A DNA stretch of 12,992 nucleotides from Clostridiales bacterium (GCA_003533405.1 DQDL01000117.1:1077-14068); one strand, 5' to 3'. Positions 1 through 7,607 are shown, counted from the stretch's first letter. Notes: generated from the sequence alone by a model not told the origin. Made by a program: numbers and translations.

Positions 1-43
1 CCCCCAGTGCGGCCCAGAACGGCTTCCATCCGCCTTTGTGCAT
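1..43 (-). CDS. N-terminal fragment of an unidentified protein (runs off the left edge)
   Basis: Only the first 14 codons lie in the window, reading MHKGGWKPFWAALG. The start is chosen because ATG (complement of 41-43) is preceded on the minus strand by a near-perfect Shine-Dalgarno, AAAGGAGG, eight bases away, and by a TATAAT box about 55 bases upstream. Fourteen residues are too few to assign a family, and I do not recognise the protein. It is divergent from the symporter gene that begins at 423. Confidence 0.55.
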   Translation of the reverse strand, partial: MHKGGWKPFWAALG

Positions 44-96
44 TCCTGACTCCTCCTTTGCCGGTGTTACGGAAAGGATGGCCCCGCCGCCTGCGG

Positions 97-125
97 ATTA
101 TACAAAAAACGCGGGCTGTGCGGAA
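97..125 (-). promoter_or_regulatory. Possible promoter of the left-edge gene
   Basis: The minus strand shows a perfect TATAAT (complement of 97-102) in otherwise GC-rich DNA. The -35 region is poor (TTCCGC or TTTCCG at 17-18 bases). Placement about 46 bases before the start of the minus-strand gene is sensible. The weak -35 keeps confidence low. Confidence 0.35.
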
Positions 126-284
126 ACGTCATACGAAAATAAAATTCATCCACTTTGCATCAAAGATGAAACCTCCGAATAAATTGAAACAAAAAGCTTG
201 CCAGCGGCGGGAAAATATGATACAGTTCTTCTATCACGCACAGACAAACGGAACTGTGCATCACACGGGAACAGAATGAGGGGG

Positions 285-407
285 AGACGGCGGAGCCGCC
301 GTCTGTTGCGCACAAAGGGGTGTGTCTGTCAGCAGCAGGAGACCCCTGTGCGGGAAGCTGCGTTTTGCGGGCAGAGCCTTTGGCGTTCTGTCCGCTTTTT
401 GTTTTGC
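285..407 (+). promoter_or_regulatory. Structured 5' leader of the AGCS symporter gene
   Basis: The 380-base gap before the symporter has no convincing gene, but its last 140 bases are rich in potential hairpins. The first is AGACGGCGG (285-293) with CCGCCGTCT (296-304). The second is an imperfect hairpin in which about 310-321 pairs with 342-351 (GCACA/TGTGC and GGGGT/ACCCC). The third is a terminator-like hairpin at 367-395. The order hairpin, hairpin, terminator, RBS resembles an attenuator or riboswitch expression platform. I could not match the conserved core of a glycine riboswitch, T-box, TPP or SAM element. A TATGAT at 216-221 could be a -10 box but has no good -35, so the transcript start is unknown. 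Bases 44-284 otherwise show nothing I can name. Confidence 0.4.
367..400 (+). terminator. Terminator-like hairpin just before the symporter RBS
   Basis: GCGGGCAGA (367-375) pairs with TCTGTCCGC (387-395) with one G-U pair. An inner GCC/GGC pair and a TTT loop follow, with a small bulge. The stem is followed at once by TTTTTG and TTTT. It ends about eight bases before the Shine-Dalgarno of the symporter gene, so it is better placed for conditional attenuation of that gene than for ending an upstream transcript; the only upstream gene seen points away. Confidence 0.5.
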
Positions 408-422
408 AGAGGGGGAACGATC

Positions 423-1928
423 ATGTTAGAGACCATTACGAGCGTGAATGGAGTTGTCAACGGCATCGTCTGGGGGCCGGTGGGGCTGGCGCTGCTGTTC
501 GGCACCGGCTTTGTGATGTCGGTGCGCACCGGTTTTTTCCAGTTCGGGTATTTCCGGTACTGGCTGCGGAACACCATCGGTGCCATCTTCACCGACCGGG
601 ACATCACGGCCCATACCGAAAAGAACGATAAGGCCATCAGCCAGTTCCAAAGCCTGTGCACCGCGCTGGCGGCGACCATCGGCACCGGCAACATCGTGGG
701 CGTGGCAACGGCCATCCTCAGCGGCGGGCCGGGTGCCATCTTCTGGATGTGGGCCATGGCCATCCTGGGCATGATGACCAACTACTCGGAAAACGTTCTG
801 GGCATCTTTTACCGCCGCAAGAACGCCGACGGCGAGTGGTCCGGCGGCGCGATGTACTACCTGGCCGACGGTCTGGGCAGCAAGAAGGGCTGCAAAAAGC
901 TGGGCCGGGTGCTGGCGGTGCTGTTCGCCTGCTTCTGTGTGCTGGCCTCCTTTGGCATCGGCAACATGAGCCAGATCAACTCCATCGCAGGCAACATGAA
1001 TGCGGCCTTCCAGGTGCCGAATCTCCTCACCGGCATCCTGCTGGCGGTGCTGTCCGCGCTGGTCATCCTGGGCGGCTTGAAGCGTGTGGCGGCTGTGACG
1101 GAAAAGGTCGTTCCGCTGATGGCGCTGTTCTACATCCTGGGTGCGCTGACGGTCGTGCTGACCCATATCACGGCGATCCCGGCTGCGTTCGCGGCCATCT
1201 TCAAAGGCGCTTTCGCCATGCAGGCGGCGGGCGGCGGTGTGCTGGGCTACGGTGTGTCCCGCGCCATCACCTGGGGCTTCAAGCGCGGCGCATTCTCCAA
1301 CGAGGCGGGCCTCGGCTCGTCGGTCATGGTGCACGCGTCCTCCAACGTCAAGGAGCCGGCGCAGCAGGGCATGTGGGGCATTTTTGAGGTCTTTGCCGAT
1401 ACCATCGTGGTCTGCACCCTGACGGCGCTGGTCATCCTGACGTCCGGCTTCGTGGACCTGAACACCGGCCGGATGCTCACCGAGGTGCAGGGCTCTGCGC
1501 TGGTGGGCGAAGCCTTCTCCACCGTGTTCGGCAGTTTTGGCCCCAGGTTCATCGCGGTGTCCATCCTGCTGTTCGCCTATTCCACGGTGCTGGGCTGGAG
1601 CCACTACGGCACCAAAGCCTTTGAATATCTGTTCGGCACCAAGGCCAGCATGGGTTATCAGGTGGTCTTCGTGGCCATGGTGCTGGTGGGTGCGACGATG
1701 AAGCTCGACCTCGCGTGGGACCTGTCCGATACCTTCAACGGCCTGATGATGCTGCCGAACCTGATCGGTGTGCTGAGCCTGTCGGGAACGGTCGCGGCCA
1801 TCACCCGGAACTATCTGGACCGCAAGTTCCACGGCAAGCGGGTCGAACCCATGTGGTCGGCCTTTGCGGAGTACCAGAAGGAGGAAGAAGCGGAGGAAGC
1901 TACGCTGGACAAAGCCGCAAACGAATAA
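423..1928 (+). CDS. Sodium:alanine/glycine symporter, AGCS family
   Basis: This 501-residue polytopic membrane protein should import alanine or glycine with sodium across the cytoplasmic membrane. Family hallmarks are visible: GTGNIVGVATAI at 87-98, GGPGAIFWMW at 101-110, SGGAMYY at 140-146 and SNEAGLGSS at 292-300. About ten hydrophobic segments and a charged cytoplasmic tail rich in Glu (about 480-501) are also present. The length is normal for the family. The ATG at 423 is chosen because AGAGGGGG lies eight bases upstream and the family N-terminus begins here; the frame stays open further upstream (to 198), but that part is not protein-like. The gene stands alone, preceded by a structured leader and followed by a strong hairpin. 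The exact substrate (Ala, Gly or D-Ala) cannot be read from the sequence. Confidence 0.93.
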   Translation: MLETITSVNGVVNGIVWGPVGLALLFGTGFVMSVRTGFFQFGYFRYWLRNTIGAIFTDRDITAHTEKNDKAISQFQSLCTALAATIGTGNIVGVATAILSGGPGAIFWMWAMAILGMMTNYSENVLGIFYRRKNADGEWSGGAMYYLADGLGSKKGCKKLGRVLAVLFACFCVLASFGIGNMSQINSIAGNMNAAFQVPNLLTGILLAVLSALVILGGLKRVAAVTEKVVPLMALFYILGALTVVLTHITAIPAAFAAIFKGAFAMQAAGGGVLGYGVSRAITWGFKRGAFSNEAGLGSSVMVHASSNVKEPAQQGMWGIFEVFADTIVVCTLTALVILTSGFVDLNTGRMLTEVQGSALVGEAFSTVFGSFGPRFIAVSILLFAYSTVLGWSHYGTKAFEYLFGTKASMGYQVVFVAMVLVGATMKLDLAWDLSDTFNGLMMLPNLIGVLSLSGTVAAITRNYLDRKFHGKRVEPMWSAFAEYQKEEEAEEATLDKAANE

Positions 1929-1940
1929 AAAGAACGCAAA

Positions 1941-1985
1941 AAGACCCGGCCCTCTCCGCAGATGTGCAGGAGAGGGCCGGGTCTT
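1941..1985. terminator. Bidirectional terminator between symporter and flavoprotein genes
   Basis: A perfect 17-bp inverted repeat (1941-1957 with 1969-1985) encloses an 11-base loop. On the minus strand the stem runs straight into TTTTT, making it a good terminator for the flavoprotein gene, whose stop codon lies one base away. For the plus strand a T5 run follows less tightly, at about 1994-1998. It serves both convergent genes. Confidence 0.85.
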
Positions 1986-1986
1986 G

Positions 1987-3255
1987 TCATCTCTTTTTGT
2001 GCGGGCGGCGCAGGGTGCGCACGGCGTCCCGCCCGGCGGTGATGCCGCTGCCGAAGGCCCAGTGCAGGTTGAAGCCGCCGCACATCCCGGCGCAGTCCAG
2101 CGTTTCGCCCACGAAGTACAGCCCCGGACAGCCCCTGAACTGGAAGCTGGGCTCCAGCTCGGTCAGGCTCAGGCCGCCGCCGGTGGTCTGGGCCTGTTTC
2201 CAGCCGCAGGGGGTCAGGTCTTCGAAGAGCCAGTGCTTGGCCGTGTTGGCCAGCACCTGCCAGGCGGCATCGGGCAGGGTGTCCAGCGGTGTGTCCGGCA
2301 GGCGGGCCGCTGCCCAGAGGGCGCGGCCCAGTTTGGGGTTGAGCAGCCCCGTCCAGAAATCGGCGGGCGTCCGGCCCGGCAGCAGGGGTACCCGCGCAGC
2401 GAACAGGGCCGTCAGCGCGGCCTCGTCCAGCGCGGGGAAGAGGTCCAGCTCCACAGCGGGGCGCTTCGGGCCGCGCCGGGGGGCCAGCAGGCCGGACAGC
2501 TGCATGATGCAGATGCCGGACAGGCCGTAGTCGGTGAACTGCACCTCGCCCGTCTCTTCGGCCAGCAGGGTGTGGCGGTCCAGGTCGAGCAGCGCGGCGC
2601 GGGCCTTGACCCGGATACCGGCCAGCGCTTTGTTGGGCCGGGCCGTCTGCAAGGCGGTCAGGCAGGGGTAGAGCGGTTCCAGCTTTCCGCCGCACTGGGC
2701 GGCGAAGCGGGTGCCAAAGCCATCGGTGCCGAACTGCGGGCCTGCATTGCCGCCCATGGCGCAGATGACGGCATCGGCATGGAGCGTCTCGTTGCTGCGC
2801 TCGGCGCTGTCGAAGAGGACGGCGTAGCCGTTCCGGTTCTGGCTCAGGGTGTTTACGGTGCAGCCGGTGCGCACCTCCACCCCCAGCCGGGCCATGTGGC
2901 CCTCCAGCAGGGCGAGGACGTCCGCTGCCTGATTGGAATACGGGTAGACCCGCCCGGCTTCGTCGGTGCGGGTGTAAAGCCCCAGCGCCCGGAACCATTC
3001 CAGCGGCGCGGCGGTGTTCACGGCGTTCAGCAGCGGGGCCAGCGCCTTTGGGTCTGCGGTGAAATAACACGCCGGCGCGATGCCGGTGTTGCTGAGGTTG
3101 CACCGGCCGTTGCCGGTGGCCAGCAGCTTTTTGCCGCAGCGGGGGTTGCGGTCCAGCACGGTGACGCGCACTGCCCTGGCGGGGGCCGCCTGTGCTGCGG
3201 CCAGCGCCGCCGCCATCCCGGCTGCACCGCCGCCTAAGATCACGATCTGTTGCAT
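1987..3255 (-). CDS. BaiN/YhiN (HI0933)-family FAD-dependent oxidoreductase
   Basis: This 422-residue flavoprotein is of the HI0933/YhiN family, which includes BaiN proteins linked to bile-acid dehydroxylation and many members of unknown substrate. The N-terminal dinucleotide-binding motif is ILGGGAAGMAAA at 6-17. The family signature KKLLATGNGRCNLSN follows at about 42-56. The conserved FAD-contacting C-terminal stretch, GLYFVGETLDCAGMCGGFN, is also present. The length fits the family. The start at 3255 puts the FAD motif at the very N-terminus and has AAAGGA six to eight bases upstream; the frame continues open upstream, to 3390, without protein-like content. The gene stands alone, converging on the symporter. 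The physiological substrate is unknown, and bile-acid activity should not be assumed from the family name. Confidence 0.9.
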   Translation of the reverse strand: MQQIVILGGGAAGMAAALAAAQAAPARAVRVTVLDRNPRCGKKLLATGNGRCNLSNTGIAPACYFTADPKALAPLLNAVNTAAPLEWFRALGLYTRTDEAGRVYPYSNQAADVLALLEGHMARLGVEVRTGCTVNTLSQNRNGYAVLFDSAERSNETLHADAVICAMGGNAGPQFGTDGFGTRFAAQCGGKLEPLYPCLTALQTARPNKALAGIRVKARAALLDLDRHTLLAEETGEVQFTDYGLSGICIMQLSGLLAPRRGPKRPAVELDLFPALDEAALTALFAARVPLLPGRTPADFWTGLLNPKLGRALWAAARLPDTPLDTLPDAAWQVLANTAKHWLFEDLTPCGWKQAQTTGGGLSLTELEPSFQFRGCPGLYFVGETLDCAGMCGGFNLHWAFGSGITAGRDAVRTLRRPHKKR

Positions 3256-3329
3256 GAAACGATCCTTTCTGAAAAGAGAAAAAGCCGCCGGAACCCTCCC
3301 GCGCGGCGCAGGGCCTGAAGAACAGACCC

Positions 3330-3338
3330 AGTATAGCA
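3330..3338 (-). promoter_or_regulatory. Extended -10 promoter for the flavoprotein gene
   Basis: The minus strand reads TGCTATACT (complement of 3330-3338), an extended -10 element without an obvious -35 at the right distance. It sits about 75 bases before the start codon at 3255, in an AT-richer pocket. Confidence 0.5.
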
Positions 3339-3389
3339 TAAACCGGAAAAAACGGCCAGAGTTCAAACGGGAAAAACTATGGAAGAGCA

Positions 3390-3418
3390 TTGACAGAAGA
3401 GGAAGAATCTGGTAGATT
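3390..3418 (+). promoter_or_regulatory. Sigma-A promoter of the diguanylate cyclase gene
   Basis: A perfect TTGACA (3390-3395), a 17-base spacer and TAGATT (3413-3418). The predicted start near 3425 gives a leader of about 60 bases. It is divergent from the flavoprotein promoter at 3330-3338. Confidence 0.65.
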
Positions 3419-3483
3419 TGAAGTGATACAGCAAAGATGCGGCTAAGAAATTTTAACTTCTCTCGAAAAAATTCGGGGGTACG

Positions 3484-5001
3484 ATGAATATGTCATGGAA
3501 TCATAGGGTGGAGAGAAGCAGACGGCGAGCCGCTGCGCTTACGCTCCTGGTGGTGGTGTGCCTTTTCAACATTGTGGGCTATCTGGTATATGTGCAGCGC
3601 CAGTTCTATCGGGAGAGCACCCAAAACCTGCTGGAGACCTACGAGCAGGTGAACAAGACGTTTACCATGTTCGCGCAGCGCAACTGGAACGTGCTGAGCG
3701 AGTGGGGCAACAGATTGCAGGAGGCAGACGAAACGGCCATCCGGGCCAATCTGCGCCACTTCAACCGCGAAAAAACGACCTGGCGGTACAGCGAGCGGTA
3801 CCTGTTCAATGAGTCCAGCCAGTATCTGAAAGCCACCGGAGAGAGCGGAGAGGCGCAGGAACTGTGGGGCGCGTTTGCGGCGACGTATGCGACCGGCCGG
3901 TCCAGCGTGAGCAGCTATATCATGGACACGGGCGAGCGCCGGGTCGTGTTCACCGTGCCCATCCGGCCGGTCGAGGTCTCCGGTGTGACCTACACCTGCA
4001 TTGCCGTCAGCTACGACAATGCAATGCTGGAAGAGATGATCGGCGGCCATGCCTACAACGGTCAGAGCGACTGCTACATCATCTACCCGGACGGCAGCGT
4101 GATGCTGTCCGAGGAGCCGAAGAGTGAGATCGAATCCTGGATGACGAACCTGTTCGATTTTCTGGAGAAAAATGCCAAGGTCGATGCCGATGGCTTTGCC
4201 GCCATGCGGGAGAACGTTCGCAGCGGCGGCAGCGGCAGCACCGGGTATCGGTACGGCGGCAAGGGCTATTATCTGGTCTATCAGCCGGTGGGCGTTCAGA
4301 ACCTGACCATCGTGGGCATCGTGGAGCGCGATGTCGTCGATGCCGGGATGCGGAAGATCCAGAAGGTCACCATCCTGCTGCTGCTTTTTTTGATGGGCAG
4401 CGTGGCCGTGGCGATGGTGCGGTCGGTCAAGCTGGATGCGGCACTGGAAATGGAAGAAAAAGAAAACGCCCTCCGCACCGAAGCGCTGGAACGACGGAAA
4501 CTGGAGGGGCTGGCCAACACCGACGGCCTGACCGGCCTGTTCAACGAGCGGTGCTTCAACAGCACCCTGAAGCAGAAGGAAGAGGCGCGCCAGCCCTTTG
4601 CTCTGTTCTATCTGGATCTGGACCGGTTCAAGCCGGTCAACGACACCTACGGCCACGATGTGGGCGACCAGCTGCTCCGGGCCGTGGCCGACCGGCTGCG
4701 GAGCTGTGTGCGGAGCAGCGACCTTGCGTTCCGCATCGGCGGCGATGAGTTTGCCCTGATCGTGAACGGCGAAGTCGATGCAGACGGGTGCGCCCAGCGG
4801 ATCGAGACCATCAAATCGGTCATCCGGCAGCCCTATGTGCTGGACGGCCGGACCATCTGCATTGGCACCAGCTGCGGTTCGGCCTGCTACCCGGCCGACC
4901 GGGCCGACGTCCGCGACATCCGCATTCTGGCAGACCACCGGATGTATGAGGACAAGCAAAAACAGGGCAGCTCCCGCAGGCAGAGCTTCGCGCTTGAATA
5001 A
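3484..5001 (+). CDS. Membrane-bound diguanylate cyclase with extracytoplasmic sensor domain
   Basis: This 505-residue protein should make cyclic di-GMP from two GTP in response to an external signal. A cytoplasmic basic N-terminus leads to membrane helix 1 (about 16-37). An extracytoplasmic region of about 255 residues, probably Cache-like, follows, then membrane helix 2 (about 295-313), a short charged signalling helix (318-342) and a GGDEF domain (about 345-497). The active-site GGDEF is intact at 419-423, and the metal/GTP motif DLDRFKPVND is at 378-387. The inhibitory I-site RSSD lies at 410-413, five residues before GGDEF, so product feedback is expected. There is no EAL domain. The start could be ATG 3484 or ATG 3490; the GGGGGT at 3475-3480 is better spaced for 3490. 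The gene stands alone behind its own promoter. The sensor ligand is unknown. Confidence 0.92.
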   Translation: MNMSWNHRVERSRRRAAALTLLVVVCLFNIVGYLVYVQRQFYRESTQNLLETYEQVNKTFTMFAQRNWNVLSEWGNRLQEADETAIRANLRHFNREKTTWRYSERYLFNESSQYLKATGESGEAQELWGAFAATYATGRSSVSSYIMDTGERRVVFTVPIRPVEVSGVTYTCIAVSYDNAMLEEMIGGHAYNGQSDCYIIYPDGSVMLSEEPKSEIESWMTNLFDFLEKNAKVDADGFAAMRENVRSGGSGSTGYRYGGKGYYLVYQPVGVQNLTIVGIVERDVVDAGMRKIQKVTILLLLFLMGSVAVAMVRSVKLDAALEMEEKENALRTEALERRKLEGLANTDGLTGLFNERCFNSTLKQKEEARQPFALFYLDLDRFKPVNDTYGHDVGDQLLRAVADRLRSCVRSSDLAFRIGGDEFALIVNGEVDADGCAQRIETIKSVIRQPYVLDGRTICIGTSCGSACYPADRADVRDIRILADHRMYEDKQKQGSSRRQSFALE

Positions 5002-5025
5002 TTCTCCTTTCTCTACCACAAAATA
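4995..5025 (+). promoter_or_regulatory. Candidate forespore-sigma (SigF/SigG-like) promoter before spoVT
   Basis: TGAATA (4995-5000), an 18-base spacer and CAAAATA (5019-5025) resemble the Bacillus SigG pattern (GAATA-type -35, CATnnTA-type -10) with one mismatch in the -10. No sigma-A promoter is seen in the 85-base gap. In Bacillus subtilis spoVT is SigG-dependent, which is why I looked. The site overlaps the end of the cyclase gene. Confidence 0.35.
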
Positions 5026-5086
5026 ACCACAGGAAACGAAATCTGGGAACCAAGGAAACGTGGGACCGAGAAAGGGAGAATGTGTT

Positions 5087-5626
5087 ATGAAAGCAACCGG
5101 GATCGTCCGCCGCATTGATGAGCTGGGGAGGGTCGTCATCCCCAAGGAGATCCGCCGCACCATGCGCATCCGTGAGGGAGACCCGCTGGAGATATACACC
5201 GACAAGGACGGCGAGGTCATCTTCAAAAAATACTCGCCCATCGGCGAGCTGTCCGACTTCGCAGCACAAATTTGCGAAAGCCTGCACAAATCGACAGACG
5301 CCATCGCCGCAATCTGCGACCGTGATGCGGTCATCGCAATTTCCGGCGGCGCAAGGCGTGAGCTCATGGATAAGCGTATCTCCGCCGGACTGGAGCACAT
5401 TATGGAGAGCCGCAGCACCTACCGCTACGACGGCAGCGGCTGCATTCCAGTTTCCGACAGCGAGGAGAAGCTGTGCGTCTCGGTCGCAGCACCGGTCATA
5501 TCCGAAGGCGATGTGATGGGCTGCGTGATGTTCGTTGCGCAGCAAAGCTCCGCACCGTGCACCGACATTGAGTATACGCTTGCGCAGACCGTTGCGTGCT
5601 TCCTCGGCAAGCAGATGGAAAGCTGA
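5087..5626 (+). CDS. spoVT: Stage V sporulation protein T (AbrB-type regulator)
   Basis: The protein has 179 residues, almost exactly the length of Bacillus SpoVT. The N-terminal swapped-hairpin AbrB DNA-binding domain (about 1-50) contains the hallmark GIVRRIDELGRVVIPKEIRR at 5-24. The C-terminal part (about 57-178) is the GAF-like domain of SpoVT. In Bacillus SpoVT tunes SigG-dependent genes in the forespore and affects spore resistance and germination; in anaerobic Clostridia homologues are needed for spore maturation. The ATG at 5087 is chosen because AGGGAG lies eight bases upstream and the AbrB domain begins at once; an in-frame GTG at 5060 would add nine residues and is less likely. 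ATA codons appear within the gene (about 5192 and 5502), matching the genes to its right and not those to its left. Confidence 0.93.
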   Translation: MKATGIVRRIDELGRVVIPKEIRRTMRIREGDPLEIYTDKDGEVIFKKYSPIGELSDFAAQICESLHKSTDAIAAICDRDAVIAISGGARRELMDKRISAGLEHIMESRSTYRYDGSGCIPVSDSEEKLCVSVAAPVISEGDVMGCVMFVAQQSSAPCTDIEYTLAQTVACFLGKQMES

Positions 5627-5629
5627 AAA

Positions 5630-5656
5630 AACGCTGATGCTGTGTGCATCAGCGTT
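5630..5656. terminator. Terminator shared by spoVT and the sugar dehydratase gene
   Basis: AACGCTGATGC (5630-5640) pairs perfectly with GCATCAGCGTT (5646-5656) around a five-base loop. On the minus strand the stem is followed by T6, a strong intrinsic terminator for the dehydratase gene. On the plus strand the tail is only TTCTTC-like, so it is weaker for spoVT. Confidence 0.8.
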
Positions 5657-5661
5657 CTTCA

Positions 5662-7542
5662 TTAAACGGTCACCTTTTGCTGCTCGGGGATATGGTAGGT
5701 CGGGACTATCTGTGCGATTTTATCACGCAGCTCCCGCTCCGAGGTCTCGTTTATCGCCTTGAGCTCCATGAGGTTCTCCTCAAACTCGGCCTTGTCGAAG
5801 TCGACCTCGCTGCCTATGTAAATGAGGTCGTTTTTCGTCTTTTTAAGCCCCTCGCCGGACATGAGCAGCTCCTCATAAAGCTTCTCGCCCGGGCGCAGGC
5901 CGGTGTACTCGATCTTGATATCGACATCCGGCTCAAAGCCCGACAGCCGTATCATATTGCGGGCAAGATCGTCGATCTTCACGGGCTCGCCCATGTCAAG
6001 AACGAATATCTCGCCGCCGTTTGCGTAGGCGTTGGCTTGGAAAATAAGCTGCACGGCCTCGGGGATGGTCATGAAGTAGCGTATGACCTCCTTGTGCGTC
6101 ACGGTAACGGGGCCGCCCTCCTTTATCTGCTTGCGGAAAAGCGGGATAACGCTGCCTGCCGAGCCCAAGACATTTCCGAAGCGCACTGCGACAAACTCAG
6201 TTTTCGAGCGCTCGTTGACCGTCTGCACGACCATCTCGCAGATGCGCTTTGACGCACCCATGACATTGGTGGGGTTGACGGCCTTATCGGTGGAGATAAG
6301 AATAAACCGCTGCGTCCCGAAGCGGTCGGCCGCTCGGGCGACATTATATGTGCCGAACACATTGTTCTTTATCGCCTCAAACGGTGAGTCCTCCATGAGC
6401 GGAACATGCTTGTGCGCCGCCGCATGGCAGACAAGGTCGGGGTGATATTTTGCAAAGATGTTGTTGACCCTCGTCTCGTCACGCACAGAGCCAATGAGCA
6501 CGACAAGGTCGAGCTCAGGGTGGCGGTGCCTAAGCTCCATTTGCAGGTCGTAGGCGTTATTTTCATAGATATCGAAAACAATGAGCTGCTTAGGCCCCAT
6601 TGCCGCCGCCTGACGGCAAAGCTCGCTGCCGATGCTTCCGCCGCCGCCCGTGACCAAAACCACCTTGTCCTGTACATATGCCTTGACCTCGTTGAGGTCG
6701 GTCTTGACCGTGTCACGGCCAAGGAGGTCTTCGATATCGACATGCTTGATGCTCTGGATGCTGACCTCTCCGTTAGCAAGCTGATAAAGTCCCGGCAGGG
6801 TGCGCAGACTGCATCCGGTCAGGTGGCAGATATCGAGGATATCAAGCCTTTCACGGCGGCTTGCCGAGGGTATGGCAAGCACTATTTCCTCAACGCCGTA
6901 TTTCTCGGCCATTTGCAGGATATCGTCACGCCCGCCGACTATCTTCACGCCACGCATGTAGCTGCCGTGCTTGGAGCGGTCGTCGTCAATGATGCACACG
7001 ACATTGTTCTCGGAATGTGCGCTGAACTGGAACTCACGCAGAACCATCGAGCCTGCCTGTCCGCCGCCGATGAGCATTGTGCGCTTTTGCCTGATGCCGC
7101 CGTCAGAGCGCATCCTTGCACGGCGAATCTCACGGTACAAGAGTCTGAGCGCCGAGCAAAGCGCCGTAAGAGCGCCGGCATACAGCAGCACGAAGCTGCG
7201 GGGCATGGATATCTTGAGCATCATCATGCCGACAACGCACAAACCGGCGGAGATCACCGAGGCGATAAACACACGGATAAGCTCGGCAGTGCTTGCAAAC
7301 TCCCACAGGCTGTCATACAGCTTCATAAGATAAAATATAAGCAGAGCGCCGAGCGTATTGAGCCACGAGTAGGTCACGAGCCCGTTCAGATAGCCCGATT
7401 GCCGCAGCAGCTCAAAGTCGAACTCAAAGCGCACGAACAGTGCCAAAAATGCCGCAGCGTTTATCAGCAGCGCATCCGCTATCACAAGACAGACTACCCT
7501 TATAAACTTCGCTCTGTTAAATTGCTCAAGCCTTTTTTCCAT
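5662..7542 (-). CDS. Membrane-anchored nucleotide-sugar 4,6-dehydratase, CapD/FlaA1/PglF family
   Basis: This 626-residue protein probably converts UDP-GlcNAc (or a related UDP-sugar) to the 4-keto-6-deoxy sugar for capsule, O-glycan or other surface polysaccharides. The N-terminus carries about four membrane helices (about 15-135). A first nucleotide-binding fold has LIGGGQAGS at about 157-165. The catalytic extended-SDR domain has VTGGGGSIGSEL at 297-308. The active site is the PglF-type pattern STDK at 417-420 with MGASK at 428-432, where Met replaces the usual SDR Tyr. LRPGEKLYEEL at 549-559 is the conserved C-terminal motif. A GTG at 7560 would add six residues; ATG 7542 is preferred because the promoter at 7579-7607 then leaves a 30-base leader with GAGGG in it. 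No glycosyltransferases are adjacent, so the pathway cannot be named. Confidence 0.92.
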   Translation of the reverse strand: MEKRLEQFNRAKFIRVVCLVIADALLINAAAFLALFVRFEFDFELLRQSGYLNGLVTYSWLNTLGALLIFYLMKLYDSLWEFASTAELIRVFIASVISAGLCVVGMMMLKISMPRSFVLLYAGALTALCSALRLLYREIRRARMRSDGGIRQKRTMLIGGGQAGSMVLREFQFSAHSENNVVCIIDDDRSKHGSYMRGVKIVGGRDDILQMAEKYGVEEIVLAIPSASRRERLDILDICHLTGCSLRTLPGLYQLANGEVSIQSIKHVDIEDLLGRDTVKTDLNEVKAYVQDKVVLVTGGGGSIGSELCRQAAAMGPKQLIVFDIYENNAYDLQMELRHRHPELDLVVLIGSVRDETRVNNIFAKYHPDLVCHAAAHKHVPLMEDSPFEAIKNNVFGTYNVARAADRFGTQRFILISTDKAVNPTNVMGASKRICEMVVQTVNERSKTEFVAVRFGNVLGSAGSVIPLFRKQIKEGGPVTVTHKEVIRYFMTIPEAVQLIFQANAYANGGEIFVLDMGEPVKIDDLARNMIRLSGFEPDVDIKIEYTGLRPGEKLYEELLMSGEGLKKTKNDLIYIGSEVDFDKAEFEENLMELKAINETSERELRDKIAQIVPTYHIPEQQKVTV

Positions 7543-7578
7543 TCTCCGAAGTTCCCTCACAACTTGTTTATGTCAGAC

Positions 7579-7607
7579 ATTATAATACAACTATTTAACC
7601 CTGTAAA
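7579..7607 (-). promoter_or_regulatory. Sigma-A promoter of the sugar dehydratase gene
   Basis: Minus strand: TTTACA (complement of 7602-7607), a 17-base spacer and a perfect TATAAT (complement of 7579-7584). Predicted start near 7572, about 30 bases before the ATG at 7542. Confidence 0.8.

Noticed and set aside
7..279. Plus-strand frame of 90 codons at the left end
   Set aside because: No RBS, basic low-complexity content, and overlap with the better-supported minus-strand start at 43.
198..422. In-frame N-terminal extension of the symporter
   Set aside because: The translated stretch is Arg/Cys-rich and not protein-like, and it contains the leader hairpins; the RBS is directly before 423.
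228..422. Glycine riboswitch upstream of the AGCS gene
   Set aside because: I could not find the conserved aptamer core; only generic hairpins and a terminator are present.
426..1832. Long minus-strand open frame (about 468 codons) opposite the symporter gene
   Set aside because: It is His/Gln/Asp/Arg-rich and low-complexity, as expected for the antisense of GC-rich membrane-protein code. The plus-strand frame has clear AGCS motifs.
1864..3237. Long plus-strand open frame opposite the flavoprotein gene
   Set aside because: Gly/Ala/Gln-rich antisense shadow; the minus strand carries an unmistakable FAD-binding protein with RBS.
3493..5418. Minus-strand open frame of about 641 codons across the cyclase and spoVT genes
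   Set aside because: It spans two convincing plus-strand genes and their intergenic gap, has no domain-like motifs, and follows from GC-rich third positions.
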